Assembly (NCBI RefSeq): GCF_900108955.1
Contig: NZ_FNYA01000001.1
Coordinates: 558,001-622,000, forward strand
Length of the DNA stretch: 64,000 nucleotides
Reading direction: 5' to 3'
Source of the DNA: Flavobacterium terrigena
Lineage (GTDB): Bacteria; Bacteroidota; Bacteroidia; Flavobacteriales; Flavobacteriaceae
In this document: in pieces, positions 34,964-44,400 of the stretch
Layout of the letters: every line of letters begins with the position of its first letter
How positions within the stretch are numbered: position 1 is the first letter of the stretch
The notes under the pieces: model-generated
Databases searched by the model: none
Told to the model about the DNA's origin: nothing
What the model saw: the letters and a program-made list of their open reading frames with translations, nothing else
Program-made: the position numbers and the translations under genes

Positions 34964-37774
34964 ATGATACCAAAAGACATTACAACACTAGAACCAAAAA
35001 AATATATATTGATTAAAGGTGCGCAATTGCACAATTTAAAAAATATAGATGTTGCCATTCCGAGAAATCAAATGGTGGTCATTACTGGACTTTCAGGTTC
35101 TGGAAAATCAAGCTTAGCATTTGACACGTTATATGCTGAAGGACAACGTCGTTATGTCGAAAGTTTATCTTCTTATGCACGTCAATTCTTAGGAAAATTA
35201 GACAAACCAAAAGTTGAATACATCAAAGGAATTGCTCCAGCTATTGCCATTGAACAAAAAGTAAACACTACAAATGCGCGTTCAACAGTTGGAACCTCAA
35301 CAGAAATTTACGATTATTTAAAATTATTATTTGCACGAATTGGAAGAACGTATTCTCCTATTTCTGGTGAAGAAGTAAAAAAACATACGGTTTCAGATGT
35401 GGTCAAACACATTCAATCTTTAGAAATCGACTCAAAATGGTTATTGTTGGCGCCGATTCATTTAGAAGAAGGAAGAAAATTACACGACAAGCTAAAAGTC
35501 TTATTACAACAAGGTTTTGCACGTGTTTTAGTCGATAATCAAACGGTTCGTTTAGACGATTTTGTTTCAACTTTAGAAATGATTGACGAAAACACAATGG
35601 CCGACAAAGAAATTCTATTAGTCATTGATCGTATTGTGGTCAAAGAAGATGAAGAATTCTTAAACCGAATTGCCGATGCTTTACAAATTGCGTTTTATGA
35701 AGGTAAAGGCGAATTATATTTACAAGAACCTGACAATTCTCACCGTTCTATTTTTAACTCTAATTTCCAGTTAGACGGTTTAGATTTTTTAGAACCAAAC
35801 ATTCATTTATTCAGTTTCAACAATCCGTACGGCGCTTGTCCAACTTGCGAAGGCTACGGAAGTGTAATTGGGATTGATGAAGAATTAGTCGTACCAAACA
35901 CTGCGCTTTCTGTTTATGAAAATGGAATTTTTCCATGGCGTGGCGAAAGCATGGGTTGGTATCGCGATCAATTGGTAAATAATTCACATCATTTTGATTT
36001 CCCAATTCACAAACCTTATTTCGAATTATCTGCTGAACAAAAAGCTTTAATTTGGAACGGAAATAAATATTTTACAGGTTTAAATGACTTTTTCGCCGAT
36101 TTAGAAGCGAATAATTATAAAATTCAAAACCGTGTGATGCTTTCTCGTTACAGAGGGAAAACTAAATGTAACACGTGTTTTGGAAAACGTTTACGTCCAG
36201 AGACGAACAATATTAAAGTTGCTGGAAAAACGATTTCTGACTTGGTTGATTTACCAATTATCAAACTAATTCCGTTTTTCAATACGATTGAATTATCGGA
36301 ATATGATGTAAAAGTGGCGAAACGTTTGTTGTTAGAAATCAAAAACAGATTAGCATTTTTAGATAATGTAGGTTTGAATTATTTGAGTTTAAACCGACAA
36401 TCAGCTACACTTTCTGGTGGTGAATCGCAACGTATTAATTTAGCAACTTCATTAGGAAGTTCTTTAGTAGGTTCGATGTATATTCTAGATGAGCCAAGTA
36501 TCGGTTTACATCCAAAAGACACCGAAAAACTAATTGAAGTTTTATTAAATTTAAAGAAATTAGGCAACACAGTTATCATCGTGGAACACGACGAAGATAT
36601 TATGAAAGCTGCCGATATGATCATAGATATTGGTCCAGAAGCAGGAACTTTAGGTGGACATTTAGTTGCACAAGGAACGTATGAAGAAATTTTACAATCT
36701 GATTCTTTAACGTCAAGATATTTGAATGGAAAAGAAGAAATCGCTGTTCCAAAAATAAGAAGAAAATTCAAAAATCATATTGATGTCAAAGGTGCTCGTG
36801 AAAACAATTTAAAAAACATTGATGTTACCTTCCCATTAGATTGCTTAGCTGTAATAACTGGAGTTTCTGGAAGTGGAAAAAGTACGTTGGTGAAGAAAAT
36901 ATTGTTTCCAGCGATGCAAAAAAAGCTAACTGGTTTAGGAGAAAAAGCTGGACAATTTACCGAATTAGAAGGAAGTTTTTCACATATTAAAAACATCGAA
37001 TACGTTGACCAAAATCCAATTGGAAGAAGTTCACGTTCGAATCCTGTAACATACATAAAAGCATACGACGATATTAGAGAATTATACGCAAAACAAACGA
37101 CTTCAAAATTAAGAAATTACCAAGCGAAACATTTCTCATTCAATGTTGATGGTGGTCGTTGCGAGACTTGTAAAGGTGATGGAGAAGTTACGATTGAAAT
37201 GCAATTTATGGCCGATGTGCATTTAGAATGCGAAACGTGTAACGGAAAACGCTTCAAAAAAGAAGTGTTAGAAGTAAATTTCGAAGGCAAAAACATCGAC
37301 GATTTATTAAAAATGACCATTGATGAAGCGGTAACATTCTTCGAAACGCATGGTCAAGCAAAAATTACGCAGAAATTACAACCACTAAAAGATGTTGGTT
37401 TAGGATATGTGCAATTAGGGCAATCTTCTTCTACGCTTTCTGGTGGTGAAGCGCAACGTATTAAATTGGCTTCGTTTTTAGTAAAAGGGGCAACCAAAGA
37501 AAAAATGCTTTTCGTATTTGATGAACCAACTACAGGATTACATTTTCACGATATCAAAAAATTATTAAAATCATTCGATGCGTTAATCGATAAAGGACAT
37601 TCTATCATCGTAATTGAACACAATTTAGAACTAATAAAATGTGCCGATTATATTATTGATATCGGTCCAGAAGGTGGTGAAAACGGCGGACAATTAGTCG
37701 CATTTGGAACTCCGGAAGAAGTCGCAAAAAACAAAAAATCATTAACAGGTAAGTATTTAGCAGAAAAGTTGTAA
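34964..37774 (+). CDS. uvrA: Excinuclease ABC subunit A
   Basis: A 936-aa ABC-type damage-recognition subunit of nucleotide excision repair. Both ATPase modules are present: Walker A GLSGSGKSSLAFDTLYAEG in the first and GVSGSGKSTL in the second, with LSGGESQRINLA and LSGGEAQRIKLA signatures. Zinc modules are CPTCEGYG with CNTCFGKR, and CETCKGDG with CETCNGKR. I chose the ATG at 34964 (MIPKDITTLEPKK) since the preceding seven in-frame codons overlap the promoter motif. uvrB lies downstream, separated by three genes. Confidence 0.97.
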   Translation: MIPKDITTLEPKKYILIKGAQLHNLKNIDVAIPRNQMVVITGLSGSGKSSLAFDTLYAEGQRRYVESLSSYARQFLGKLDKPKVEYIKGIAPAIAIEQKVNTTNARSTVGTSTEIYDYLKLLFARIGRTYSPISGEEVKKHTVSDVVKHIQSLEIDSKWLLLAPIHLEEGRKLHDKLKVLLQQGFARVLVDNQTVRLDDFVSTLEMIDENTMADKEILLVIDRIVVKEDEEFLNRIADALQIAFYEGKGELYLQEPDNSHRSIFNSNFQLDGLDFLEPNIHLFSFNNPYGACPTCEGYGSVIGIDEELVVPNTALSVYENGIFPWRGESMGWYRDQLVNNSHHFDFPIHKPYFELSAEQKALIWNGNKYFTGLNDFFADLEANNYKIQNRVMLSRYRGKTKCNTCFGKRLRPETNNIKVAGKTISDLVDLPIIKLIPFFNTIELSEYDVKVAKRLLLEIKNRLAFLDNVGLNYLSLNRQSATLSGGESQRINLATSLGSSLVGSMYILDEPSIGLHPKDTEKLIEVLLNLKKLGNTVIIVEHDEDIMKAADMIIDIGPEAGTLGGHLVAQGTYEEILQSDSLTSRYLNGKEEIAVPKIRRKFKNHIDVKGARENNLKNIDVTFPLDCLAVITGVSGSGKSTLVKKILFPAMQKKLTGLGEKAGQFTELEGSFSHIKNIEYVDQNPIGRSSRSNPVTYIKAYDDIRELYAKQTTSKLRNYQAKHFSFNVDGGRCETCKGDGEVTIEMQFMADVHLECETCNGKRFKKEVLEVNFEGKNIDDLLKMTIDEAVTFFETHGQAKITQKLQPLKDVGLGYVQLGQSSSTLSGGEAQRIKLASFLVKGATKEKMLFVFDEPTTGLHFHDIKKLLKSFDALIDKGHSIIVIEHNLELIKCADYIIDIGPEGGENGGQLVAFGTPEEVAKNKKSLTGKYLAEKL

Positions 37775-37795
37775 TTTCGATAAAATTTCAAGATT

Positions 37796-38023
37796 ATGGA
37801 TACGTTAGAATTAAAAAACATATTAATTGAAGAAATAAATCAAATTGAAGATAAATCTTTTTTAACAGCTTTGAGAACTATAATAGAATCAAAAATTAAA
37901 AAAGAAAATCTTTATGAAGAATACAATTCAGAGATTTTAAAAGCGGAAGAAGATATTGAGAATGGTTATACTATTTCTCACGACGATGTTAAAGGCAAAA
38001 TTGACGAATGGAAAAAGAAATAA
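37796..38023 (+). CDS. Putative antitoxin of a RelE/ParE-type module
   Basis: A 75-aa acidic, helical protein (MDTLELKNILIEEINQIEDKS at the start; YTISHDDVKGKIDEW at the end). The C-terminal pattern is like short ParD- or addiction-module antitoxins that pair with RelE/ParE toxins. Its end overlaps the toxin gene by 16 bp, typical for such pairs. No clear DNA-binding motif is visible, so antitoxin status rests on size and context. It follows uvrA by 21 bp. Confidence 0.75.
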   Translation: MDTLELKNILIEEINQIEDKSFLTALRTIIESKIKKENLYEEYNSEILKAEEDIENGYTISHDDVKGKIDEWKKK

Positions 38024-38310
38024 TTTGGTCAAAAACTGCTTTAGAACAATTAGAAAGTATTTATTTCTATTTGATAAAAAAAACAAAAAGTAAAACTGTT
38101 TCAAACAAAGTTGTTGATATTATATATGAATCTGTAACAATACTAAAATCAAATTGGGAAATTTATGAATTAGACGAAATGAAAAAATCTAATTCTGGTA
38201 ATTTTAGAGCTTATGAAATTTATAATTACAGAATTTCGTATAAAATTACACCAAATGAAATTTTTATAGTTAGAATAAGACATACCAAACGAAACCCTAA
38301 AAGCTTATAA
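38008..38310 (+). CDS. RelE/ParE superfamily toxin
   Basis: A 100-aa protein with the RelE/ParE fold pattern: IIWSKTALEQLESIYFYLIKKT at the N terminus, then helix 2, and the beta-hairpin NFRAYEIYNYRISYKI followed by IFIVRIRHTKRNPKSL. The closing RIRHTKR matches plasmid stabilisation (ParE) toxins, which act on DNA gyrase, or RelE, which cuts mRNA on the ribosome. The target cannot be decided from sequence. Overlaps the antitoxin gene by 16 bp. Confidence 0.85.
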   Translation: MEKEIIWSKTALEQLESIYFYLIKKTKSKTVSNKVVDIIYESVTILKSNWEIYELDEMKKSNSGNFRAYEIYNYRISYKITPNEIFIVRIRHTKRNPKSL

Positions 38311-38342
38311 AAGCCCCATAAGTTTTTAATTTTAACCTAACA

Positions 38343-39554
38343 ATGAACAAAATAACCTTCTTTCTCTTATTGGGAATTACGAGTGTTTTCGCTCAAAAAA
38401 AACAACTTTTTACCGAATATTCCATTGGTAAAACTTCATCAGCAAATAATACTTTCATTACTTTAAAATCGAGTCAAACTTTCGGAATTGGTTTCGGAAT
38501 GCAGCATAACGATTCTTTAAATTGGGTAAAACAATTACGAAATCCGTTTACAGGTGTGATTTTACAAGTTGCAAATCACGGAAATACAGAAAAAATCGGA
38601 CACACCATTTCCCTACTTCCATATATTGAAACGCCAATTCTATTTAAAAACGAAAAACTAAAATTACTTACAGCACTTGGTGTCGCTTATCATACGAAAA
38701 AATATGATTTAGAAGACAATTGGGAAAACAAAGCCGTTTCAACAGATTTTACATATGCTTTTAGATTAGGATTATATTACGATGTTTTCCAAAAAAGCGA
38801 TTTTCATACAAGATTAAACCTTAACTATTTACATTATTCTAACGGCCATATTCAATGGCCAAATAACGGAATCAACACCTTAGCTTTAGGGTTGAACATT
38901 AGTTATGATGGGTTTAATAAAAACACAAATACATCAGAAAAAAAGGTTACTCCAAAAGAGATTCAAAAAAGCAAACAATCTTTCTTTTCAGTGCAAACTG
39001 GAATTGGAGAACACGCTTTGTATCGCTTTTACAACTTCAGAAGAAATGTGTATTCGGTTGATTTAATGTATGGAAAAATCTACAACAAAACGCATAAAGT
39101 TGGTTTAGGATTGTACATGAGACATTACACCAATAATTACATTTATATTAAAGAAGGTAATAATTTAGTTTCAGAGGAATATCCAGAACTTCAAAAAAAT
39201 CCGTTTTTAAATGCAAGTAGTTTAGGAATCGCTTTAAATTACGAATTCTTAATGCAACATTTTTCTGTTGAAACAGAATTAGGCCTAACTTTATTCCGAC
39301 CGTTTTTTGAAACAGAATATCGTCTAGATGCCACATTAATCAACAAACAAACCCAACAATACGAAATCGGTAAAGCAGAAGGAACGACTTACACTTTAAA
39401 ACGTTTCATATCTGGAAAATTAGGATTGAAGTATTACTTATTCAATACCAACAAAGCACCAAAAAACAACTTTTACGTTGGCGGACATATCGTTTCCAGA
39501 CTAGGACAAGCAGATTACAGCGAATTTACTTTGGGTTATGTTCACAGTTTTTAA
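38343..39554 (+). CDS. Acyloxyacyl hydrolase / PagL-like outer-membrane protein
   Basis: A 403-aa protein with a signal peptide (ends SVFAQ). The first half looks like PagL lipid A 3-O-deacylase: HYSNG at 164-168 contains the catalytic His and Ser, followed by QWPNNGINTLALGLNISYDG. PagL of Gram-negative bacteria is about 180 aa, whereas this protein continues with some 200 residues of further beta-strand-rich sequence that ends in an aromatic (YVHSF). It may be a larger barrel or two barrels. Likely outer membrane. It lies between the toxin gene and uvrB. Confidence 0.75.
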   Translation: MNKITFFLLLGITSVFAQKKQLFTEYSIGKTSSANNTFITLKSSQTFGIGFGMQHNDSLNWVKQLRNPFTGVILQVANHGNTEKIGHTISLLPYIETPILFKNEKLKLLTALGVAYHTKKYDLEDNWENKAVSTDFTYAFRLGLYYDVFQKSDFHTRLNLNYLHYSNGHIQWPNNGINTLALGLNISYDGFNKNTNTSEKKVTPKEIQKSKQSFFSVQTGIGEHALYRFYNFRRNVYSVDLMYGKIYNKTHKVGLGLYMRHYTNNYIYIKEGNNLVSEEYPELQKNPFLNASSLGIALNYEFLMQHFSVETELGLTLFRPFFETEYRLDATLINKQTQQYEIGKAEGTTYTLKRFISGKLGLKYYLFNTNKAPKNNFYVGGHIVSRLGQADYSEFTLGYVHSF

Positions 39555-39585
39555 TTCCCCTTTTTTAAAGAAAAGTGTCGAACAA

Positions 39586-39665
39586 TAAAAAACATTGCGA
39601 ACTTTGCGTGAATCCTTGCGTTCTTTGCGGTTAAAACTCACCACAACGTTTGTCACCTGAAAGGG
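39586..39665. repeat. Dispersed intergenic repeat elements upstream of uvrB
   Basis: Short direct repeats of CTTTGCG type (ACTTTGCG and TCTTTGCGG within 35 bp, with CCTTGCG between) are followed at 39648-39665 by GTTTGTCACCTGAAAGGG. The latter matches, with a one-base gap, a segment at 45259-45277. The same style of sequence recurs in spacers of this window. No ORF. Confidence 0.55.
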
Positions 39666-39711
39666 TTTTACTAACTTCGCATAATTCGTAAATCTCAACT
39701 CGTAAATCCAA

Positions 39712-41700
39712 ATGAAATTCCAAGTAGTATCAGATTATGTTCCAACAGGAGACCAACCTCAAGCAATTGAAAAATTAGCTGCAGGAATAGTTGCTGGCGA
39801 AAAATACCAAACGCTTTTAGGAGTTACAGGTTCAGGAAAAACATTTACGGTCGCGAATGTCGTTCAAGAAGTTCAAAAACCAACCTTAGTTTTAGCACAC
39901 AACAAAACTTTAGCGGCGCAATTGTATTCGGAATTCAAGCAATTTTTTCCGAATAATTCCGTACAATATTTTGTTTCATATTACGATTATTACCAACCAG
40001 AAGCCTTTATTCCGGTGACTGGAACTTATATAGAAAAAGATTTATCTATTAACGAAGAATTAGAAAAACTTCGTTTAAGCACTACTTCTGCCCTACTTTC
40101 AGGTCGTAGAGATATCATTGTAATTTCCTCTGTTTCGTGTTTATACGGTATTGGAAATCCAGCTGAATTTCAGAAAAATGTAATTAATATCGAAAGTGGT
40201 CAAGCCATTTCTCGTACCAAATTATTACATCAACTAGTCCAAAGTTTATATGCCAGAACGGAAACGGAATTTACTCCAGGAACGTTCCGAATTAAAGGAG
40301 ATACAGTAGAAATCTTCCCAAGTTATGGCGATGAACCTTTCCGAATTCACTTTTTTGGTGATGAAATTGAAGAAATCGAAGCTTTCGATGCGCGAACTTC
40401 GCAAGTTTTAGAAAAATACGATAAACTAAGCATTTATCCAGCAAATATGTTTGTGACTTCACCAGATGTTTTACAAAAAGCCATTTGGGAAATCCAACAA
40501 GACATGGTGAAACAAGTGGAATATTTCCGAGAAATTGGAAAACATTTAGAAGCCAAACGACTAGAAGAACGTACTAATTTCGACTTAGAAATGATTCGTG
40601 AATTAGGCTATTGTTCTGGAATTGAAAATTATTCCCGTTACCTTGATGGTCGTGAACCTGGAACCAGACCTTTCTGTTTATTAGATTATTTCCCAGACGA
40701 TTATTTAATGGTTGTGGATGAAAGTCACGTAACCATTTCGCAAGTTCATGCGATGTATGGCGGCGACAGAAGTAGAAAAGAAAATTTAGTAGAATACGGC
40801 TTCCGATTACCAGCAGCAATGGACAACCGACCTTTAAAATTTGAAGAGTTTGAAGCCTTACAAAATCAAGTGGTGTATGTTTCTGCAACGCCTGCCGATT
40901 ACGAAATGCAAAAATCGGAAGGGATTTATGTCGAGCAAATTATTCGTCCAACTGGATTGTTAGACCCAATTATAGAAATTCGTCCAAGTGCGAATCAAAT
41001 TGACGATTTAATTGAAGAAATTCAATTGCGTTGCGAAGCCGACGAACGTGTTTTAGTCACGACTTTAACCAAACGTATGGCGGAAGAATTATCAAAATAT
41101 TTAACCAAAGTTTCTATTCGTTGTCGTTATATTCACTCGGATGTGGATACTTTGGAGCGTGTGGAAATCATGCAAGATTTACGTAAAGGTGTTTTTGATG
41201 TGTTAATTGGTGTCAACTTATTACGTGAAGGTTTAGATTTACCCGAAGTTTCCCTAGTTGCCATTTTGGATGCCGACAAAGAAGGTTTTTTACGTAGCAA
41301 ACGTTCGCTTACACAAACTGTTGGTAGAGCGGCAAGAAACATCAATGGAAAAGCAATTATGTATGCTGATAAAATTACGGCAAGTATGCAACACACCATT
41401 GACGAAACCATTTACCGACGCGAAAAACAAACGGCTTACAATACTTTACACGGAAAATCGCCGCAATCTTTAAACAAAAGTTTAGGAAACGCTTTTAATG
41501 CCAATTCCGTTTCTACACAATACTACGAAAATCAAGCCTACAAAGCCGCTGAACCAGAAAGCGAATACTTAAGCAAACCCGAAATTGAAAAGAAAATCCG
41601 CGACAAACGCAAACTAATGGAAAAAGCTGCCAAAGAATTAGACTTTATGCAAGCTGCCAAGTTTAGAGATGAGATTAAGGAATTACAAGAGAAGTTGTAG
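39712..41700 (+). CDS. uvrB: Excinuclease ABC subunit B
   Basis: A 662-aa helicase-like subunit of nucleotide excision repair that verifies damage and loads UvrC. Walker A is GVTGSGKTFT near residue 39; the beta-hairpin block is YYDYYQPEAFIP; DEAD-type motif II is VVDESH; motif VI is QTVGRAARN. The C-terminal UVR domain (IRDKRKLMEKAAKELDFMQA, about 630-660) binds UvrA/UvrC. Start MKFQVVSDYVPTGDQPQAI is the standard UvrB N terminus. Length normal. Confidence 0.98.
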   Translation: MKFQVVSDYVPTGDQPQAIEKLAAGIVAGEKYQTLLGVTGSGKTFTVANVVQEVQKPTLVLAHNKTLAAQLYSEFKQFFPNNSVQYFVSYYDYYQPEAFIPVTGTYIEKDLSINEELEKLRLSTTSALLSGRRDIIVISSVSCLYGIGNPAEFQKNVINIESGQAISRTKLLHQLVQSLYARTETEFTPGTFRIKGDTVEIFPSYGDEPFRIHFFGDEIEEIEAFDARTSQVLEKYDKLSIYPANMFVTSPDVLQKAIWEIQQDMVKQVEYFREIGKHLEAKRLEERTNFDLEMIRELGYCSGIENYSRYLDGREPGTRPFCLLDYFPDDYLMVVDESHVTISQVHAMYGGDRSRKENLVEYGFRLPAAMDNRPLKFEEFEALQNQVVYVSATPADYEMQKSEGIYVEQIIRPTGLLDPIIEIRPSANQIDDLIEEIQLRCEADERVLVTTLTKRMAEELSKYLTKVSIRCRYIHSDVDTLERVEIMQDLRKGVFDVLIGVNLLREGLDLPEVSLVAILDADKEGFLRSKRSLTQTVGRAARNINGKAIMYADKITASMQHTIDETIYRREKQTAYNTLHGKSPQSLNKSLGNAFNANSVSTQYYENQAYKAAEPESEYLSKPEIEKKIRDKRKLMEKAAKELDFMQAAKFRDEIKELQEKL

Positions 41701-41760
41701 TTTTTTTTGAAGCAAGAAAAATAAATTTCAGAACACCAACTCACACGTGTTCCACTTTCT

Positions 41761-41801
41761 CTTTTGTTTTGTTCCTTTTTATTAAAGCAACAAAACAAAA
41801 G
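41761..41801. repeat. Perfect 13-bp inverted repeat downstream of uvrB
   Basis: CTTTTGTTTTGTT at 41761-41773 and AACAAAACAAAAG at 41789-41801, 15-bp loop. It is followed by GGATGCCGTTACACCCACGG. The arrangement resembles a dispersed intergenic hairpin more than a simple terminator, since no T-run follows. Confidence 0.6.
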
Positions 41802-41826
41802 GATGCCGTTACACCCACGGCTATAC

Positions 41827-41865
41827 CACAAAATATAATTTTTGTAAGAAATTTTGTGATTTTTT
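41827..41865 (+). terminator. Possible terminator after uvrB
   Basis: CACAAAAT and ATTTTGTG form an 8-bp stem with a 16-nt loop, and a T-run of about six bases follows. It is 127 bp after the uvrB stop, so its link to uvrB is uncertain. Confidence 0.45.
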
Positions 41866-41968
41866 ATATTCAAAACCTAATATGAAAATTTTAATAGTAT
41901 TTTTGAAAACCCGATTAAATTAAGCGCAACAATTATATAAAAAACACATCTTAATTAAAAACATTACT

Positions 41969-42691
41969 ATGAAACTAAAAAATATCGCACTACTACTTGC
42001 AACAACCATCTTATTGAGCTGTAATGATGAAGATGATAAAGCTACTAAAAAAGCAAGTTGTTTACCAATTAACTTACAAACTGACATTATTGCCTTTTAT
42101 CCTTTCAGTAATGGATCATTAAATGATGTTTCTGGCAATAATTATAATTTAACAAATCCAACAACAGCAAATTCAGGAATGGATAGGGATGGAAATCCAA
42201 ATTGCGGTTTTAGTTTTAACAGTACAAATGGAGATTTTTTAGAATATCAAAATCCAACTTTTCTTGATAATTTAACCTCTACTGGTATGTCAATATCTTT
42301 TTGGTATAAATCAAACGACATGGAGTCTGGCAATTTCATCATGAGAGATATTGCTCATTATTGTGACTTTTCTAATGGCGTTTGGTCAGTTCATCATGTA
42401 AACAACATGATTATTACTGGAACAAATAATGGATATGGAATGAATTATGGCGTAGCAACTTCAAATTGGCAACATATTGTGGTCACTTCTAAAAGTAATG
42501 GAGTACAATTATTTGTTGACGGTACTTTAATAACATCTGCAAACAATTCAAGTTGTCCAGATTTAAATCAAGGGAATTTATTTATTGGTAAAGAATATGA
42601 TGGACTTATTGATGATGTAATCATTTACAATCGTGTTTTGTCACAAACAGAAGTAAATCAATTACATAATTTACCAGCTTGTTGTGAATAA
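41969..42691 (+). CDS. LamG-domain lipoprotein
   Basis: A 240-aa protein with a lipobox LLSC (Cys18), so a predicted lipoprotein. The rest is a concanavalin A-like LamG domain: IIAFYPFSNGSLNDVSGNNY, then FWYKSNDMESG, SNWQHIVVTSKSNGVQLFVDG and IDDVIIYNRVLSQTEV. These are the usual LamG (Laminin_G_3) blocks, a carbohydrate- or protein-binding fold. One domain only, no enzyme module, so ligand binding is the most that can be said. It stands alone, with repeats on both sides. Confidence 0.88.
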   Translation: MKLKNIALLLATTILLSCNDEDDKATKKASCLPINLQTDIIAFYPFSNGSLNDVSGNNYNLTNPTTANSGMDRDGNPNCGFSFNSTNGDFLEYQNPTFLDNLTSTGMSISFWYKSNDMESGNFIMRDIAHYCDFSNGVWSVHHVNNMIITGTNNGYGMNYGVATSNWQHIVVTSKSNGVQLFVDGTLITSANNSSCPDLNQGNLFIGKEYDGLIDDVIIYNRVLSQTEVNQLHNLPACCE

Positions 42692-42706
42692 AGTATACAC
42701 ACGCTA

Positions 42707-42727
42707 GCGCGAGCATCTTGCTCGTGC
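42707..42727. repeat. GC-rich REP-like hairpin
   Basis: GCGCGAGCA and TGCTCGTGC form a 9-bp stem (one G-U pair) with a 3-nt TCT loop, preceded by ACGCTA. It stands out in this AT-rich sequence. It lies 15 bp after the LamG stop and lacks a T-run, so it is more like a repetitive extragenic palindrome than a terminator. Confidence 0.6.
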
Positions 42728-42771
42728 CCATTCCAAAATTAAAAAAGTAAAACCAACTCATTCACACACCC

Positions 42772-43770
42772 ATGAAACAAACCTTTTCAATAATTCTATT
42801 CATCTGTACATTCCTTGTAAATGCTCAAGATATTTTTAAATATGAAAAAGAAATAAATGATACAGCACAGTATGATTTTGAAGAAATAGATTTTCAAAAC
42901 CTGGATGAAAAAATTAAACTTTCAGGAACTTTAATTAAACCCAGACTTGATTTCGATAAAATTGTTATTATTGTTCCCGGTAGTGGAAAAGACACTAGAA
43001 ATTCTCATTATATTTTAGCAGAAGAACTTCTAAAAAACAACATTGCCGTTTATAGATTTGACGAACGTGGCGTAGGAAAATCTGAAGGTAAATACTCTGA
43101 ATTAGCCAAAGATTTATCAAATGATTTAAATTGTGCTTTTAAAGATTTGCAAAAAAAATACAGCACTAAAAAAATCGGTGTTATCGGACATAGTTTGGGT
43201 GGAGTGGCAACTCTTGGAATTATGGAAAAAAAATGTAATCCAGATTTTGTTGTATTCATAGAAAGTCCAGTTGGAAAAAATGGGGCATTTGTTTTGAATC
43301 AAATCGAAATGAATTATGAAACGAGTCTTCCACAATTCATGCGTGAAGGGAAAACGAAAGAGGAAGTTATGGCTTTTTTAGAAGGCTATTTTGAACTGGT
43401 AAGAAACTTTAACCAAAAGCCTACTTTAGAAAAAGAAGTCAAAAAATACATAAAAGAAAAAGGATTCAACAAACGTTTTATTGCTTTATTGAATGATGCT
43501 TTTCTTATGGAAATGGTTACAGTGAATTTAGAAGATACTATAAAAAACACAACAATAAAATCTTTATATCTTATAGGAACTTTAGATAAATTCATTAATC
43601 ATAAAGAGGAAACAAATACCGTAGAATCTTTCAAAAATTCAAATATTGAAACTAAAATTTTTGAAGGTTTAAATCACTATTTGACAGACAGAAATGGTGC
43701 TGTAGGTTCTTCTTTATATCAAATGGACGGAGAAGCACTTAAGTTTATAATAAATTGGATAAAAAGCTAA
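42772..43770 (+). CDS. Secreted alpha/beta hydrolase
   Basis: A 332-aa protein with a signal peptide (ends VNAQ). KIVIIVPGSGKDTRN, RFDERGVGKSEGKY and the nucleophile elbow GHSLGG mark an alpha/beta hydrolase; the histidine is likely in GLNHYLTD near the C terminus and the acid in GTLDKFINH. The family resembles bacterial esterases/acyl-hydrolases of the YqjL or dienelactone type. The periplasmic substrate is unknown. Single-gene unit. Confidence 0.88.
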   Translation: MKQTFSIILFICTFLVNAQDIFKYEKEINDTAQYDFEEIDFQNLDEKIKLSGTLIKPRLDFDKIVIIVPGSGKDTRNSHYILAEELLKNNIAVYRFDERGVGKSEGKYSELAKDLSNDLNCAFKDLQKKYSTKKIGVIGHSLGGVATLGIMEKKCNPDFVVFIESPVGKNGAFVLNQIEMNYETSLPQFMREGKTKEEVMAFLEGYFELVRNFNQKPTLEKEVKKYIKEKGFNKRFIALLNDAFLMEMVTVNLEDTIKNTTIKSLYLIGTLDKFINHKEETNTVESFKNSNIETKIFEGLNHYLTDRNGAVGSSLYQMDGEALKFIINWIKS

Positions 43771-43872
43771 CACGGATTTATTATACATGTATATAATGTA
43801 AAAATTTTACAATATTCTATAAATCAACTCATAACATTTTTCGTAAATTTATATCCTTTAAATTTTATCATC

Positions 43873-44331
43873 ATGGAAAAGTTACAATACAAAATAAACA
43901 TCAACGCACCTTTAACCAAGGTTTATGATTTTATGCTTGGCTTAAGCAATAAATCAACTTATGAGCAATGGACTGCTATGTTTAACCCAACATCAACCTA
44001 TGAAGGAACTTGGGACAAAGGAAGTAAAATTCTATTTCTTGGAGTAGATGAAAAAGGAGAAAAAGGTGGAATGGTTTCCAAAATAGTGGATAACGTTCCC
44101 AACAAATTTGTTTCAATTCAACATTATGGTATTCTTAAAGCCGACAAGGAAATTACAGAAGGACCAGATGTGGAAAAATGGGCAAACGGATTTGAAAATT
44201 ATACTTTCGAAGAAAATAATGGGACTACAAGCATTACTGTCGACTTAGATACCACTGAAGATTTTGTAAATTATATGAATGAGACCTACCCAAAAGCTCT
44301 CGATAAGTTGAAAGAAATTTGTGAAAAATAA
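43873..44331 (+). CDS. SRPBCC family protein
   Basis: A 152-aa helix-grip protein: INAPLTKVYDFMLGLSNKSTYEQWTA at the N terminus, KGSKILFLG, VSIQHYGIL, and the long final helix beginning NYMNETYPKALDKLKEI. This is the AHSA1/SRPBCC fold. Its start is preceded by a leader (TAAATTTATATCCTTTAAA) nearly identical to that before the second SRPBCC gene at 44779. Ligand unknown. Confidence 0.85.
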   Translation: MEKLQYKININAPLTKVYDFMLGLSNKSTYEQWTAMFNPTSTYEGTWDKGSKILFLGVDEKGEKGGMVSKIVDNVPNKFVSIQHYGILKADKEITEGPDVEKWANGFENYTFEENNGTTSITVDLDTTEDFVNYMNETYPKALDKLKEICEK

Positions 44332-44400
44332 CAATTTCCCCCTACATACAAATTAACTGAACCTGCCAAAAAATTAGTACTCACATTAAAAAATAGTATT

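Noticed and set aside
41538..41873. Minus-strand frame of 111 codons overlapping the uvrB end
   Set aside because: It runs antisense to the UVR domain and through a hairpin region; composition is not protein-like.
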